A DNA stretch of 64,000 nt from Kumtagia ephedrae (GTDB lineage Bacteria; Pseudomonadota; Alphaproteobacteria; Rhizobiales; Rhizobiaceae), in assembly GCF_003012745.1 (NCBI RefSeq), contig NZ_PXYK01000027.1, forward strand, positions 1-64,000, given 5' to 3'. Within the stretch, counting starts at the first letter, position 1. The number at the start of each line of letters is the position of its first letter. The notes beneath the pieces are model-generated. The model did no database searches. It was given only the letters and a program-made list of their open reading frames with translations, and was not told the DNA's origin. Made by a program: the position numbers and the translations under genes. Below, piece after piece: positions 50,849-60,556 of this stretch.

Positions 50849-51527
50849 GGTCCACCTGCTTGACGGAATGGGCGCGGATGAGCGGCTCGAGCTCGGCGAG
50901 GTCGCCCTCGGGATCGGTCGAATAGGCCTTCAGGAAGACCCGCAGGCCGTTGTTGACGTAGCGGGCGATCTCGGCCCGCGAGGGCTGGCGGTCGGGCATG
51001 TAGAGCGCCTGCGTGCGCGGCGCCGAGAGGATGAGGCCCCACAGGTCCTGGGCGGCAAGCTCGGCATCCTCGAAGGCCAGCCGCCCGGCGCGCCGCTGGC
51101 CGTCCAGATAATCCATGATGCCGCGCAGCAGGCGGTCGGGGCCGACCTCCTGGTAGGCGCGGCCGATCTCGGGAAAGCGCTGCACCTCGCCGACGATGAG
51201 CCGGGCGAGCGACAGCATGTCCGGCCGCATCACCGTGTCGGCGTAGTCCCAGGCGAAGCCCAGGAGATCCTCGACCATGCCGCCGGGCGAAGGATGCTCG
51301 AACACGTCCAGCATGCGGTCGCGCTCGCCCAGCATCATGGCCGAGAACAGCGCTTCCTTGGACTGGAAGTACTGGTAGAGCGTGGGCTTGGAGAGCCCCG
51401 CCTCGACGGCGACCGCGTCCATGGTCGCGCCGGAATAGCCGGTTTCGGAAAAGACCTTGAGCGCAGCCCGGAGAATGCGCCGCTCGCGCTCGATCCTGTT
51501 CTGCTGGCGTTTCGGCAGCGCGGTCAT
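50838..51527 (-). CDS. TetR-family transcriptional regulator
   Basis: A 229-residue repressor. The HTH is MDAVAVEAGLSKPTLYQYFQSKEALF (TetR pattern, within residues about 36-61), followed by an AefR-like C-terminal effector domain. It lies inside the operon, overlapping the genes on both sides by four and eleven bases, so it is autoregulated through the operon promoter. A TTTACTCGTGAGTTAA palindrome 40 bases upstream of the first gene is its likely operator. Confidence 0.9.
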   Translation of the reverse strand: MTALPKRQQNRIERERRILRAALKVFSETGYSGATMDAVAVEAGLSKPTLYQYFQSKEALFSAMMLGERDRMLDVFEHPSPGGMVEDLLGFAWDYADTVMRPDMLSLARLIVGEVQRFPEIGRAYQEVGPDRLLRGIMDYLDGQRRAGRLAFEDAELAAQDLWGLILSAPRTQALYMPDRQPSRAEIARYVNNGLRVFLKAYSTDPEGDLAELEPLIRAHSVKQVDHDS

Positions 51528-53158
51528 CGCGGCAGCCTCCCGAGGAAATCGAGCAGGATACGGCTGTAGACTTCCGGCTGCTCGACGTTGCAGACATGCC
51601 CGGCATCGGCGATCGTCTCGTAGCGCACGTCCGGCCGTCGCGCCTCGGCCAGGATGCGCTCGGCGACGCCGCGGATCTCGGCCGGCGGGGCCAGCCGGTC
51701 GTGCTCGCCGGTCATCATCAGCACCGGCATGGTCAGGCGCGAGAAATCGAATCTTTCGCGCGGATCGGTGAAGCAGGCCAGCGCATCGCGATAGGTCGCC
51801 GAAGGGATCGCCGCCATCGATTCGAAAAGCTTCGCCCTGACGTCGTCCGAAGCGTTCGGGCCGGCAAGCACGCTCACTACCGCCGGCGCGAAGTCGGCCG
51901 GCGTCCGGCCCTGGTCGAGCGGCACCTGCCGGCTGACGCGGAACGCCTCGCGCTCCTCCGGCCCGGCCTCCGACATGCCGGTGCAGCCGCCGGACAGAAC
52001 CAGCCCGGCCAGCAGTTCCGGGTGACGCATGGCGAACGACGTCGCGATCCACGATCCATAGGACAGGCCGACCAGCACCAGCCGATCCGCGCCGAGTTCT
52101 TCCCGTACGCGAAGGATGTCGGCGCAGTAATCGTCGACCGTCGATTGATGCCGGCCGAGCCCGCTGCCGCCATAACCGCGCAGGTCGAGAGAGGCGGCGC
52201 GCATGAGGCTGCCGGCGGCCTGCAACTGCGGCAGCCAGTTGTGGCGCGATCCGCCTATGCCGTGCAGGAACAGGCAGAGCGGCCCATGGTCGGGACCCGG
52301 AGCTACACTCAGTGCGAGGTCCGGGTCGCCAGCAAGGACGATGTCCTCCACGCCGCGGGCAGGGCAATCGCATAAGGCAAACGGCGATGAATTTCGCTGC
52401 TTCGTACCCCCACCCCTGACCCCTCCCCACAAGGGGGAGGGGGACTTTGCGGCCGCTATGCCATGCGAAACCGTCGACGATTGGCATCTGGCAGAGAGGC
52501 CAGCCGGTGCCCCTCCCCCTTGTGGGGAGGGGTTAGGGGTGGGGGTAGACTCATATGAGCCTGCCCCCGCGCCGCGTGGGACAGCAGCGCCGGCCGCAGG
52601 CCTGGCACCACCCCTCGCCCCCACGACGTGGGGGAGAGGTGACCCGGAGGGCTGGTGAGGGGGCGTGCCGTGCCTTGTGCGAGTTTCCGGCATGGCGACC
52701 GGGGCGGGCAGGGGCCTTGCCGGCTCGGCGCCGGCCTTTCCGGCTGCCTCGGCGAGCGCCTGAAGCCCCGCCTCGAAGATCGCTTTAGTGCCGGCACAGA
52801 TCTCCGCCAGCCGCGGCTCGGCCGCCTCAACCGCCGCGCTCCACCGCACGACGCTGCCGCCGCGCTCGCCGGCGCTGACGGCGATGCGGCCGTCATAGGC
52901 CTCGGCGCCGGCGATTCCCTCGACATGGGTGTAGGCGAGCGTGCGGTCGCTGTCGCTGAACCAGGTCAGCCGCTCGCGGTAGAGCGTGTCCTCGCCATGG
53001 ACGGTGAAGGCGCGGACAAGCGCGCCGCCGCCATCGCGCTCGGCGCGGATGGTGGCGATCGCCGGGTGCCAGCTGCCGCAGAAGTCGGAGACGACGGCCC
53101 ACACCGCCTCCGGCGAGGCGGCAGAGACACCGACGACCTCGACCGTCTCGCGCGCCAT
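51524..53158 (-). CDS. Fusion: SRPBCC domain - repeat-derived linker - alpha/beta hydrolase
   Basis: An uninterrupted 544-residue frame. Residues 1-140 are an SRPBCC/polyketide-cyclase-like ligand-binding domain (VVGVSAASPEAVWAVVSDFCGSWHPAI). Residues about 150-265 are translated palindromic repeat DNA, low-complexity Pro/Gly-rich sequence such as TPTPNPSPQGGG and SPSPLWGGVRGGG. Residues about 270-544 are an alpha/beta hydrolase (CLFLHGIGGSRHNW, nucleophile elbow GLSYGS, DRLAPP acid region, DAGHVCN histidine). An in-frame GTG at 52351 could start the hydrolase separately as a 275-residue protein. In NicX-type pathways an alpha/beta hydrolase (NicD) deformylates the ring-opened product; this gene could have that role. 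The stop overlaps the TetR start by four bases. Confidence 0.75.
   Translation of the reverse strand: MARETVEVVGVSAASPEAVWAVVSDFCGSWHPAIATIRAERDGGGALVRAFTVHGEDTLYRERLTWFSDSDRTLAYTHVEGIAGAEAYDGRIAVSAGERGGSVVRWSAAVEAAEPRLAEICAGTKAIFEAGLQALAEAAGKAGAEPARPLPAPVAMPETRTRHGTPPHQPSGSPLPHVVGARGGARPAAGAAVPRGAGAGSYESTPTPNPSPQGGGAPAGLSARCQSSTVSHGIAAAKSPSPLWGGVRGGGTKQRNSSPFALCDCPARGVEDIVLAGDPDLALSVAPGPDHGPLCLFLHGIGGSRHNWLPQLQAAGSLMRAASLDLRGYGGSGLGRHQSTVDDYCADILRVREELGADRLVLVGLSYGSWIATSFAMRHPELLAGLVLSGGCTGMSEAGPEEREAFRVSRQVPLDQGRTPADFAPAVVSVLAGPNASDDVRAKLFESMAAIPSATYRDALACFTDPRERFDFSRLTMPVLMMTGEHDRLAPPAEIRGVAERILAEARRPDVRYETIADAGHVCNVEQPEVYSRILLDFLGRLPR
52405..52547. repeat. Palindromic repeat element inside a coding frame
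   Basis: The left arm, 52405-52443, and right arm, 52510-52547, are near-perfect reverse complements with CCCCTCCCC-type ends. The spacer is 66 bases. It has the look of the dispersed rhizobial intergenic repeats but lies inside the SRPBCC/hydrolase frame, which stays open through it. Confidence 0.75.
52608..52665. repeat. Half of a second palindromic repeat in the same frame
   Basis: CCCCCAC-GAC-GTGGGGG forms a 7-bp hairpin flanked by CACCCCTCGC and GAGAGGTGAC, the same family as one arm of the element at 2635-2791, with about the same internal hairpin. Only one arm is present. Confidence 0.6.
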
Positions 53159-53163
53159 GGGCG

Positions 53164-54474
53164 TTACCGGGCCGACCGCGCGGCGCCGTGCTCGCCGCGC
53201 CACAGCGACATGCGGGCGCCGCCTTCATCGCCCGGAGCAGAGTCGATCTCGTCCATGTCGTAGAGCGCCAGCACCGAGAGGTAGTCTTCCATGATCTCTG
53301 AGGTGAAGGGCAGCATCAGCGCGCCGCAGCGGCTGTCGCGATACATGCGCTCCAGCGGCAGCGACTTCAGCATCGACTGCCCGCCGCAGGTGCGGATCGC
53401 CATCGACGTCATCTCGGCCGCGCCCTCCATGACGTTGTACTGCGCCGCATACATGCGCAGCACCTCGCCCTTGCTCGGGAACCCCTTCGCCTCGCCGAAG
53501 GCCTGCCACCACAGCGCGCGCATGTTGGCGAGGCGCGCATACATCTTGCCGACGGCGACACGCTTGGTGGCGTACATGCGCCGGTCGATCGGCGGCTGGC
53601 CGGGGATTTTTCCCTTGAGATAGTCCACCATGAAGTCGAAGGCGCCCTGCGCCACGCCTATATAGGTCGGCGACAGCGTGATCATCATGTGCGGCCAGTT
53701 CGGCAGCGTCTTGTTGAAGATGCCGCGCGGCATCAAGAGGTCACGCTCGGTGACGAAGACGTCCTTGAGAATCAGGTCGCGGCTGTTGGTGCCGCGCATG
53801 CCGAGCGGGTCCCACTCGCCCCTGACGCTCAAGCCCGGCGCATCCTTGTGGACGACGAACAGCATCGTGTCCTCGTGGCGGGGCTCCTGCCCCTCGAAGA
53901 CCTCGGTGCAGACGATGGTGTAGTAGTCGCAATAGCCGGCCAGCGACGCGAACTTCTTGAAGCCGTTGATCCGCCAGCCGCCGTCGACCTTGCGGCACTG
54001 CGTCTGGTTCGGCTTCGAGGTCCAGTTCTGGCCGCCTTCCGAAATCGGCTGCGAATAGATGGCCTTCTCCGCGATGGCGCGGCGGAACTGGCGCTCGCGC
54101 AGCGGCGCGAAAGCCGCCTTCTCCTGCGGCGTCAGGTTGGGCATGTCGAACATGAAGCGCGACCACGCCATCGACGAGTTGTGCATGTTGAAGGTGAGCG
54201 CGGTGGCGCCGCAATATTTGCCGATCTCGGCGCCGACCATGGCGTATTCGAACATCGAAAAGCCCCAGCCGCCGAACTCTTCCGGAATGCACAGGCCGAG
54301 GAAGCCTTCCGCCGCCAGATCCCGGTAGTTCTCGACCGGGAAGGAGGCGTCGTCATCGATCCCCTTGGCCCGGCCCGCGAATTTCTCCCGGCCCAGCTCG
54401 TTGACCAGCCGCAGCTTGGCCTGCACCTCGGGTCGGATGCGGGAGAGATCGTAATAGTCGGCAATATCGCTCAT
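53164..54474 (-). CDS. Acyl-CoA dehydrogenase-fold flavoprotein, possibly a monooxygenase
   Basis: A 436-residue protein of the ACAD superfamily: helical N-domain (about 1-135), beta-domain with AIYSQPISEGGQNWTSKPN and FKKFASLAGYCDYYTIVCTE, and a helical C-domain with YRDSRCGALMLPFTSEIMEDYL. In MCAD-type enzymes the catalytic Glu lies in a YEGTSEI sequence; here the corresponding segment reads LPFTSEI, so that Glu is absent (some ACADs carry it elsewhere). With a flavin reductase in the operon, a group D flavin monooxygenase or N-hydroxylase is a credible alternative to dehydrogenation. It starts 18 bases after the NicX-like stop. Confidence 0.82.
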   Translation of the reverse strand: MSDIADYYDLSRIRPEVQAKLRLVNELGREKFAGRAKGIDDDASFPVENYRDLAAEGFLGLCIPEEFGGWGFSMFEYAMVGAEIGKYCGATALTFNMHNSSMAWSRFMFDMPNLTPQEKAAFAPLRERQFRRAIAEKAIYSQPISEGGQNWTSKPNQTQCRKVDGGWRINGFKKFASLAGYCDYYTIVCTEVFEGQEPRHEDTMLFVVHKDAPGLSVRGEWDPLGMRGTNSRDLILKDVFVTERDLLMPRGIFNKTLPNWPHMMITLSPTYIGVAQGAFDFMVDYLKGKIPGQPPIDRRMYATKRVAVGKMYARLANMRALWWQAFGEAKGFPSKGEVLRMYAAQYNVMEGAAEMTSMAIRTCGGQSMLKSLPLERMYRDSRCGALMLPFTSEIMEDYLSVLALYDMDEIDSAPGDEGGARMSLWRGEHGAARSAR

Positions 54475-54491
54475 GCTTTTCTCCGCAGGCG

Positions 54492-55544
54492 TCAGAGCGC
54501 CAGTTCGCCTTGCAGGACGCCGTCCCTGACGACGACGGTCCCGTCCAGGGTGATGGTGCAGTTGCGCATCGGCAGGTCGAAATGGCCGAGCGTGTAGCGG
54601 CCGGCATACTGGTTGGCGCCGGTCGACCACAGGAAGGAGCCGGCGAGCGCCCGGAACTCCACCGCCTGCATGTCGCGCTTGTCGTACATCGCCGCCGACA
54701 CCCAGCGGGCGCGCGGATGCATGCCCCAGCCGACATGGCTCATGCCGTAGGCGTTGCGGTCGTCCCAGGCTTCCATGTATTCGCGGAAATGGATGGCATC
54801 GACGCCGTCGCCCTTGATCGCGGTGACGAAATCGTCCTCGATCGTGAAGTCGATGCGGCTGGTCAGCGTCGTCTTGAACGTCAGGTTCATGTCGCCGATA
54901 TCCATGACGATCCGGCCGTTGACGCAGTTCTTCCCCGGAAAGGCGAGGCACAGGCCGCCCGGCCAGTGCGCGACAGCGCCCGGTGTCGTGCCGAAGCCCG
55001 GCGTGCCGCCGCAGGGAGCGTCGGTGAGGTCGATGACGAGGTCCGTTCCGGCCGGCGAGGTGACGCGCATCTCGCTGGCGTCGCGCAGCATGCGGACGCC
55101 GAGCGCCACCTTAGGGCCGAGCTCCGCCGTCGGCTCGGTGCGTTCCAGGATCTCCGGGTGCTCGTTGGTGACGACCAGCAGGCGGGTGCGGCCCGCCGCC
55201 TCGATCTCCGGCCATTCGGGGGCATGGATCAGCCCCTCGACCGTGCAGTCGACGATCACCTCGCAGAGCTTCAGCGCCTCGATGACGGCGCGGTTGCCCT
55301 GGATCGCCCAGGACGTGCCGGTCGACTTCACCGGCACCGGCGCGGTCTGGCGTGGCGTCGGCATCTGGATCATGCAGAATTCGGCGCCGAGATCGTGCAG
55401 GGCGAGTTCTGACAGATGGACCAGCACCGGACGCGACTGCGTCTCCGACAGGATCGCGACCCGCGTCCCCCTGCCGATCGCGTTCAGCGCGAACACGCGC
55501 CGGAAGCAGTCGAGCCACCGCCCTTCGATGCGCTCTTGCAGCAT
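54492..55544 (-). CDS. NicX-like 2,5-dihydroxypyridine 5,6-dioxygenase family protein
   Basis: A 350-residue protein that I recognise as the NicX family (an M29-peptidase-related fold using iron for extradiol-like ring cleavage). The iron ligands reported for NicX, two His and one Asp, correspond to H270 in YGMSHVGWG and H321/D323 in LGHFDLPMRNC; all are present. WPGGLCLAF, RIVMDIGDMNL, FREYMEAWDDRNAYG and LAGSFLWSTGANQ match further. NicX opens 2,5-dihydroxypyridine to N-formylmaleamate. This is the first gene of an eight-gene operon with hydrolase, flavin oxidase and reductase genes, so ring opening of an N-heterocycle is likely. The actual ring is unproven; an aminopeptidase-like annotation would be the alternative. 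Confidence 0.8.
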   Translation of the reverse strand: MLQERIEGRWLDCFRRVFALNAIGRGTRVAILSETQSRPVLVHLSELALHDLGAEFCMIQMPTPRQTAPVPVKSTGTSWAIQGNRAVIEALKLCEVIVDCTVEGLIHAPEWPEIEAAGRTRLLVVTNEHPEILERTEPTAELGPKVALGVRMLRDASEMRVTSPAGTDLVIDLTDAPCGGTPGFGTTPGAVAHWPGGLCLAFPGKNCVNGRIVMDIGDMNLTFKTTLTSRIDFTIEDDFVTAIKGDGVDAIHFREYMEAWDDRNAYGMSHVGWGMHPRARWVSAAMYDKRDMQAVEFRALAGSFLWSTGANQYAGRYTLGHFDLPMRNCTITLDGTVVVRDGVLQGELAL

Positions 55545-55583
55545 CGCAAATCTCCCATTGACGATCCAACGTTTTCGGATTTC

Positions 55584-55599
55584 TTTACTCGTGAGTTAA
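55584..55599. promoter_or_regulatory. TetR-type operator
   Basis: TTTACTCGTGAGTTAA is a 16-base palindrome with one mismatched pair, the classic TTnACTnnnnAGTnAA form of TetR-family sites. It ends 40 bases upstream of the first gene of the operon that includes a TetR gene. Confidence 0.6.
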
Positions 55600-55629
55600 G
55601 TTTCACGATTTCGGTAAGGCTGCCAATCG

Positions 55630-55645
55630 CGATTTTCGAAAATCG
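55630..55645. promoter_or_regulatory. Second palindromic site upstream of the NicX-like operon
   Basis: CGATTTTCGAAAATCG is a perfect 16-base palindrome, about 86 bases upstream of the NicX-like start. It could bind a second regulator or be part of the TetR control region; the TTTCGAAA core also recalls DeoR sites. Confidence 0.45.
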
Positions 55646-55948
55646 ATGATTATTCGACGATCGTCGGACAGGCCGGCTCAGGCGCGGCTGTCGTTGTCGG
55701 CATCGGTCAGGGTTATCTTCCTGAAAGTTATCCCTCTCCTGCGGCCAGCCGGACGCTATCGGTCCTCGCCGCGATGGACCGGCGCGCGGTTGAGAATGAG
55801 GGGATCGGTGCCCGTCGACATCCCAAACGAAGCGCTGGCGGCCACTGCCGCGCCTACGGCGAGATTGTCGCCGCGCCGCATCCAGCGATGCGCCCTGGCG
55901 GCTGCGGTGTAGGAGTGGACCGAGCTAACGCGGCCTAGCCAAGAGAGG

Positions 55949-56767
55949 CTATTCCTCCTGGGCCGGGACCGGAACAACGGTCAGGTTCGGCCCAAAACTG
56001 GCGATGCTTGCCGCGACGGCCGGGTCGATGCCTTCGTCGCTGATGACCTCCGCGATCTGCGATAGATCTCCAAACGTGGCAAAGGCGGGCGCCTGGAACT
56101 TCGAGCTGTCGGCAAGCAGGATCGTGCGCCGCGCCGAGCGGATCATCACCCGCTTGATCGCCGCCACTTCCATCGTCGCGTCGGTGAGCCGGGAGCCGGT
56201 GACGGCATAGGTGCCGATGAAGCAGACATCGGCATGAATGTTCTCGAAGAAGGATTCGCCCGGCTCGCCGACCAGCAGGTGCGACGCGGGGCGCACCGTG
56301 CCGCCCGCGACGATAACCCGCCATTGCGGAACATTGGCGCCGATCCGCGCGATCTCGATGCTGTTCGTCACCACCGTCAGGTTGATCTGGCGCAACGCGG
56401 CGGCCTTGACCGCTTCCACCACGGTGGAGCTGGAATCGAAGATCACGCTCTCGCCGCCCCGCAGCCTCTGCGCGGCAAGGTCGCCGATGGCGCTTTTCTG
56501 GCGATGCTGGAAATGCGCGTTGAGCGAGGTTTCACGCTCGAATGTGGCGCGCAGGGGAGGAACGAGAAGCGCGCCGCCATGCGTACGCTCCAGATATCCG
56601 CCCTCGGTGAGTTGTTCGAGGTCGCGACGGATCGTCGACGGCGACCCGCCTATGTTTTCGGTGAGTTCCTGAATGGAAGCAGTCCCGTTGCGCCGAACAT
56701 ATTCGAGAATCATGGCCCGGCGTTTTGCGGGAATGATTTCGACGCGTTTCGTCGCCTGAGTATCCAT
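55949..56767 (-). CDS. DeoR/GlpR-family transcriptional regulator
   Basis: A 272-residue regulator. The DeoR HTH is RRAMILEYVRRNGTASIQEL followed by STIRRDLEQL; the sugar-phosphate-sensing domain (about 90-255) has VIFDSSSTVVEAV, VVTNSIEIA, VAGGTVRP and FIGTYAVTG. It is the last gene of the sugar/polyol operon (ABC transporter, SDR, kinase) and should repress it until a phosphorylated sugar made by the kinase binds. Confidence 0.92.
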   Translation of the reverse strand: MDTQATKRVEIIPAKRRAMILEYVRRNGTASIQELTENIGGSPSTIRRDLEQLTEGGYLERTHGGALLVPPLRATFERETSLNAHFQHRQKSAIGDLAAQRLRGGESVIFDSSSTVVEAVKAAALRQINLTVVTNSIEIARIGANVPQWRVIVAGGTVRPASHLLVGEPGESFFENIHADVCFIGTYAVTGSRLTDATMEVAAIKRVMIRSARRTILLADSSKFQAPAFATFGDLSQIAEVISDEGIDPAVAASIASFGPNLTVVPVPAQEE

Positions 56768-56857
56768 GTGGCCGGATCGTCCTTTCCGTCAGCACCCCGG
56801 ACATGTACCGCCGAATGTAGGCAGGGCGTCCGGCCCCGGCGTGACGCGCTCCCGTAA

Positions 56858-57628
56858 TTACCAGATGGTATATCCGCAATCTACGACCACGATCGAACCG
56901 GTCATTGCGCTGGAGGCGTCGGTCGACAGGAACAGGATGGTGGAGGCAATCTCCTCGGCGGTGGCGACGCGCCTCATCGGCGTGCCTTCCATCCAGTGCG
57001 GCATCAGCGTGTCGTCGGTAAAGCCGCCGCGCGACATGGCGGTGTCGACATAGGTCGGCGCGACCGAGTTCACGCGCACGCCGCGCTCGGCCCATTCGCC
57101 GGCCAGCGACCTGGTCATGTGGTGCACGCCTGCCTTGGCGGCATTGTAGTGAACCTGCCGCTGCGGCTTGTTGGAGATCAGGCCGGACATCGAGCCGACC
57201 GTGACGATCGAGCCGCGCCCGCGCTCCAGCATGGCGCGCCCGAACTCGCGGCAGGACCAGTAGCAGCCGTTGAGGTCGACATCGACCACCTTGTGCCAGA
57301 CCTCGTCCGACATCGATTCTCCGGGCGTGTCGGGCCATGCGATCCCGGCATTGGCGACAAGGATGTCGATGCCATGCCTGGCGTTGGCTTCGGCCGCCGC
57401 GCGGCCGACGGCGGCGGAATCGGTAACGTCGAGCAAGACCGTCTCGACGTCGAAGCCTTTTGCGGCCAGCGCGGCGCGCCCGGATTCAAGCACCGCCGGG
57501 TCACGGTCGGAAATGACGACGCCGGCACCATGCTCGAGCAGGGCTTCCGCCGTGCAGAGCCCGATGCCCCTGCCGCCTCCGGTGATGAAGGCCCAACGGC
57601 CCGACAGATCGAACTTTTGCTTATACAT
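56858..57628 (-). CDS. Short-chain dehydrogenase/reductase (polyol/sugar dehydrogenase candidate)
   Basis: A 256-residue classical SDR: TGGGRGIG cofactor loop (16-23), an Asp after beta-2 (VVISDRD) favouring NAD+, VANAGIA (91-97), and the catalytic Ser-Tyr-Lys in GSMSGLIS and YNAAK (Y161, K165). It would oxidise a polyol or sugar alcohol imported by the adjacent ABC transporter. It follows the ATPase gene by nine bases. Confidence 0.88.
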   Translation of the reverse strand: MYKQKFDLSGRWAFITGGGRGIGLCTAEALLEHGAGVVISDRDPAVLESGRAALAAKGFDVETVLLDVTDSAAVGRAAAEANARHGIDILVANAGIAWPDTPGESMSDEVWHKVVDVDLNGCYWSCREFGRAMLERGRGSIVTVGSMSGLISNKPQRQVHYNAAKAGVHHMTRSLAGEWAERGVRVNSVAPTYVDTAMSRGGFTDDTLMPHWMEGTPMRRVATAEEIASTILFLSTDASSAMTGSIVVVDCGYTIW

Positions 57629-57637
57629 GATGCTTGC

Positions 57638-58735
<1,098 letters not shown>

Positions 58736-58743
58736 CGATATCC

Positions 58744-59565
58744 CTACTTGACTGCGCCGAAGGTAAGGCCTCGTACCAGCTGCCGCTGCGTGATCCAGCC
58801 GAAGACGAGGATCGGGCCGATCGCAAGCAGCGACGCGGCCGACAGCTTGGCCCAGAACAAGCCCTGCGGGCTCGAGAACGAAGCGATGAATGCAGTGAGC
58901 GGCGTGGCGTTCGATACGGTCAGGTTGATGCTCCAGAACGCCTCGTTCCAGGCCAGAATGATGGACAGCAGCGCTGTCGAGGCGATGCCCGGCGCGGTCA
59001 GCGGAATGAGCAGGTGGATGAACTGCCGCAACGGACGAGCCCCGTCGAGGCGCGCCGCTTCGAGGATCTCGCGCGGCACTTCGCGGAAGAAGGTGAACAG
59101 CATCCAGATGATGATCGGCAGGTTGACCAGCATGTAGAGCACGACAAGGCCGATGCGGCTGTCGAGCAGCCCCGCAGACTTGAACATCAGGTAGATCGGC
59201 ACGAGCACGCCGACCGCCGGCATCATCTTGGTCGACAGCATCCAGACGAGCAGATCCTTGGCGCGCTTGCCGGGGTGGAATGCGAGCGCGTAGGCGGCCG
59301 GGAGGCCGACCGCCAGCCCAAGCAGCGTCGACCCGACCGAGACGATGACGCTGTTGAAGAAGAAGTGAAGATAGTCGGCGCGGTCCAGAACCTGCTCGAA
59401 GTTGCGCAGCGTCGGCTCGAAAAAGATCAGCGGCGGACTGGCGATCGCTTCGGGCTCCCGCTTGAAGGCCGTCATCGCCATCCACAGGATGGGAAAGAAC
59501 ATTATGATCGCCAGACCCCATCCGGCGACGGCGGCGAAGATGCGCTGGGTCAGAGGCCGCTCCAT
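58744..59565 (-). CDS. Sugar/polyol ABC transporter permease, MalG type
   Basis: A 273-residue membrane protein with six hydrophobic segments, the periplasmic loop common to MalG-type permeases and the coupling motif [21 protein letters not shown] (EAA-x3-G pattern). Its start is two bases before the stop of the MalF-type permease. It forms the inner-membrane channel with that protein. Confidence 0.9.
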   Translation of the reverse strand: MERPLTQRIFAAVAGWGLAIIMFFPILWMAMTAFKREPEAIASPPLIFFEPTLRNFEQVLDRADYLHFFFNSVIVSVGSTLLGLAVGLPAAYALAFHPGKRAKDLLVWMLSTKMMPAVGVLVPIYLMFKSAGLLDSRIGLVVLYMLVNLPIIIWMLFTFFREVPREILEAARLDGARPLRQFIHLLIPLTAPGIASTALLSIILAWNEAFWSINLTVSNATPLTAFIASFSSPQGLFWAKLSAASLLAIGPILVFGWITQRQLVRGLTFGAVK

Positions 59566-59567
59566 CG

Positions 59568-60458
59568 TCAGCGATCCAGATTGTGGGAGATCGTGCGCAC
59601 AAGGAAATACGCGACGATGTTGGCGAGGATGATGGCGATCACGCCGCCAGCGGAGGCCCAGCCGACATTGTAGTCGAGCAGCGCCACCTTGTAGATCAGG
59701 AAGGGCAGCGTCGTGGAGGCGTTCCCGGGTCCGCCCGCAGTCGTCACGAATATCTCGGCGAAGACCGACAGCAGGAAGATCGTCTCGATCATCACGACGA
59801 TGGTGATCGAGCGGGCGAGGTGAGGCAGGGTGATGAAGCGGAAGAGCCGGAGGCCCTTGGCCCCGTCCATGCGCGCGGCTTCCACCTGGTCCCGGTCGAG
59901 GGATTGCAGCGAGGTGAGCAGGATCAGCGTCGCGAACGGGATCCATTGCCAGGCGACGATGACGCCGACCGAAAACAGCGGCCATTGCGCGAACCAGTCG
60001 ACGACGGGCAGGCCCAGCGTGCGCGAAATATAGGCGAACAGCCCGTTCACGGGGTGCATCAGCAGGTTCTTCCAGATCAGCGCGCTGACCGTCGGCATGA
60101 CGAAGAACGGTGCGATGCAGAGGAGCCGCGCGATGCCGCGCCCGGGGAACTGCTGGTCGAGCGCCACCGCGCAGGCAAGGCCGATGACGACCGACGCGAC
60201 GAGGACGCCGGCGACCAGGAAGATCGTGTTGGCCAGCGCGTTGAAGAGGTTCGGATCGGTGAACAGGAAGACGTAGTTGCGGAAACCGACGAAGCCGCCC
60301 GCCGAGGCGTCGAGCAGGCTGTAGCGCTGCATCGAGAACCACAGGGTGAGCGCCAGCGGCACGATCATCCAGATCAGCAGCAGGATCACCGAAGGCGCCA
60401 GCAGCGGGCGCGTCGAGATCATCGGGCCGATACTGTCAGTGGAAGCGTTGCGTTGCAT
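59568..60458 (-). CDS. Sugar/polyol ABC transporter permease, MalF type
   Basis: A 296-residue membrane protein with six hydrophobic segments and the coupling loop [19 protein letters not shown]. It lies after the binding-protein gene, with a GC hairpin in the 98-base gap that would favour higher binding-protein expression. Confidence 0.9.
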   Translation of the reverse strand: MQRNASTDSIGPMISTRPLLAPSVILLLIWMIVPLALTLWFSMQRYSLLDASAGGFVGFRNYVFLFTDPNLFNALANTIFLVAGVLVASVVIGLACAVALDQQFPGRGIARLLCIAPFFVMPTVSALIWKNLLMHPVNGLFAYISRTLGLPVVDWFAQWPLFSVGVIVAWQWIPFATLILLTSLQSLDRDQVEAARMDGAKGLRLFRFITLPHLARSITIVVMIETIFLLSVFAEIFVTTAGGPGNASTTLPFLIYKVALLDYNVGWASAGGVIAIILANIVAYFLVRTISHNLDR

Positions 60459-60514
60459 GTCGTCGGTTAAGCACCTGCGAGGGCACGGCCGTCAGGCCGG
60501 GGAACGATGGAGAA

Positions 60515-60540
60515 CCGGGCCGCCATGACTGGCGGCCCGG
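60515..60540 (-). terminator. Intercistronic hairpin after the binding-protein gene
   Basis: CCGGGCCGCC and GGCGGCCCGG form a perfect 10-bp stem with a 6-base loop, 16 bases after the binding-protein stop. There is no T-run on the minus strand, so it more likely protects the 3' end of the binding-protein mRNA than ends transcription fully. Confidence 0.5.
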
Positions 60541-60556
60541 CGCGGGCTTGGGAGGA

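Larger units (their letters stand above)
55545..55948. other. Gene-free promoter region between the DeoR stop and the NicX-like start
   Basis: About 400 bases with no supportable gene. The part near 55544 carries two palindromes (55584-55599, 55630-55645) and should hold the operon promoter. The part near 55949 shows nothing notable. Confidence 0.5.

Noticed and set aside
52561-53263. Plus-strand ORFs opposite the SRPBCC domain
   Set aside because: Arg/Pro-rich products partly translated from repeat DNA; the minus-strand frame contains recognisable SRPBCC and hydrolase sequence.
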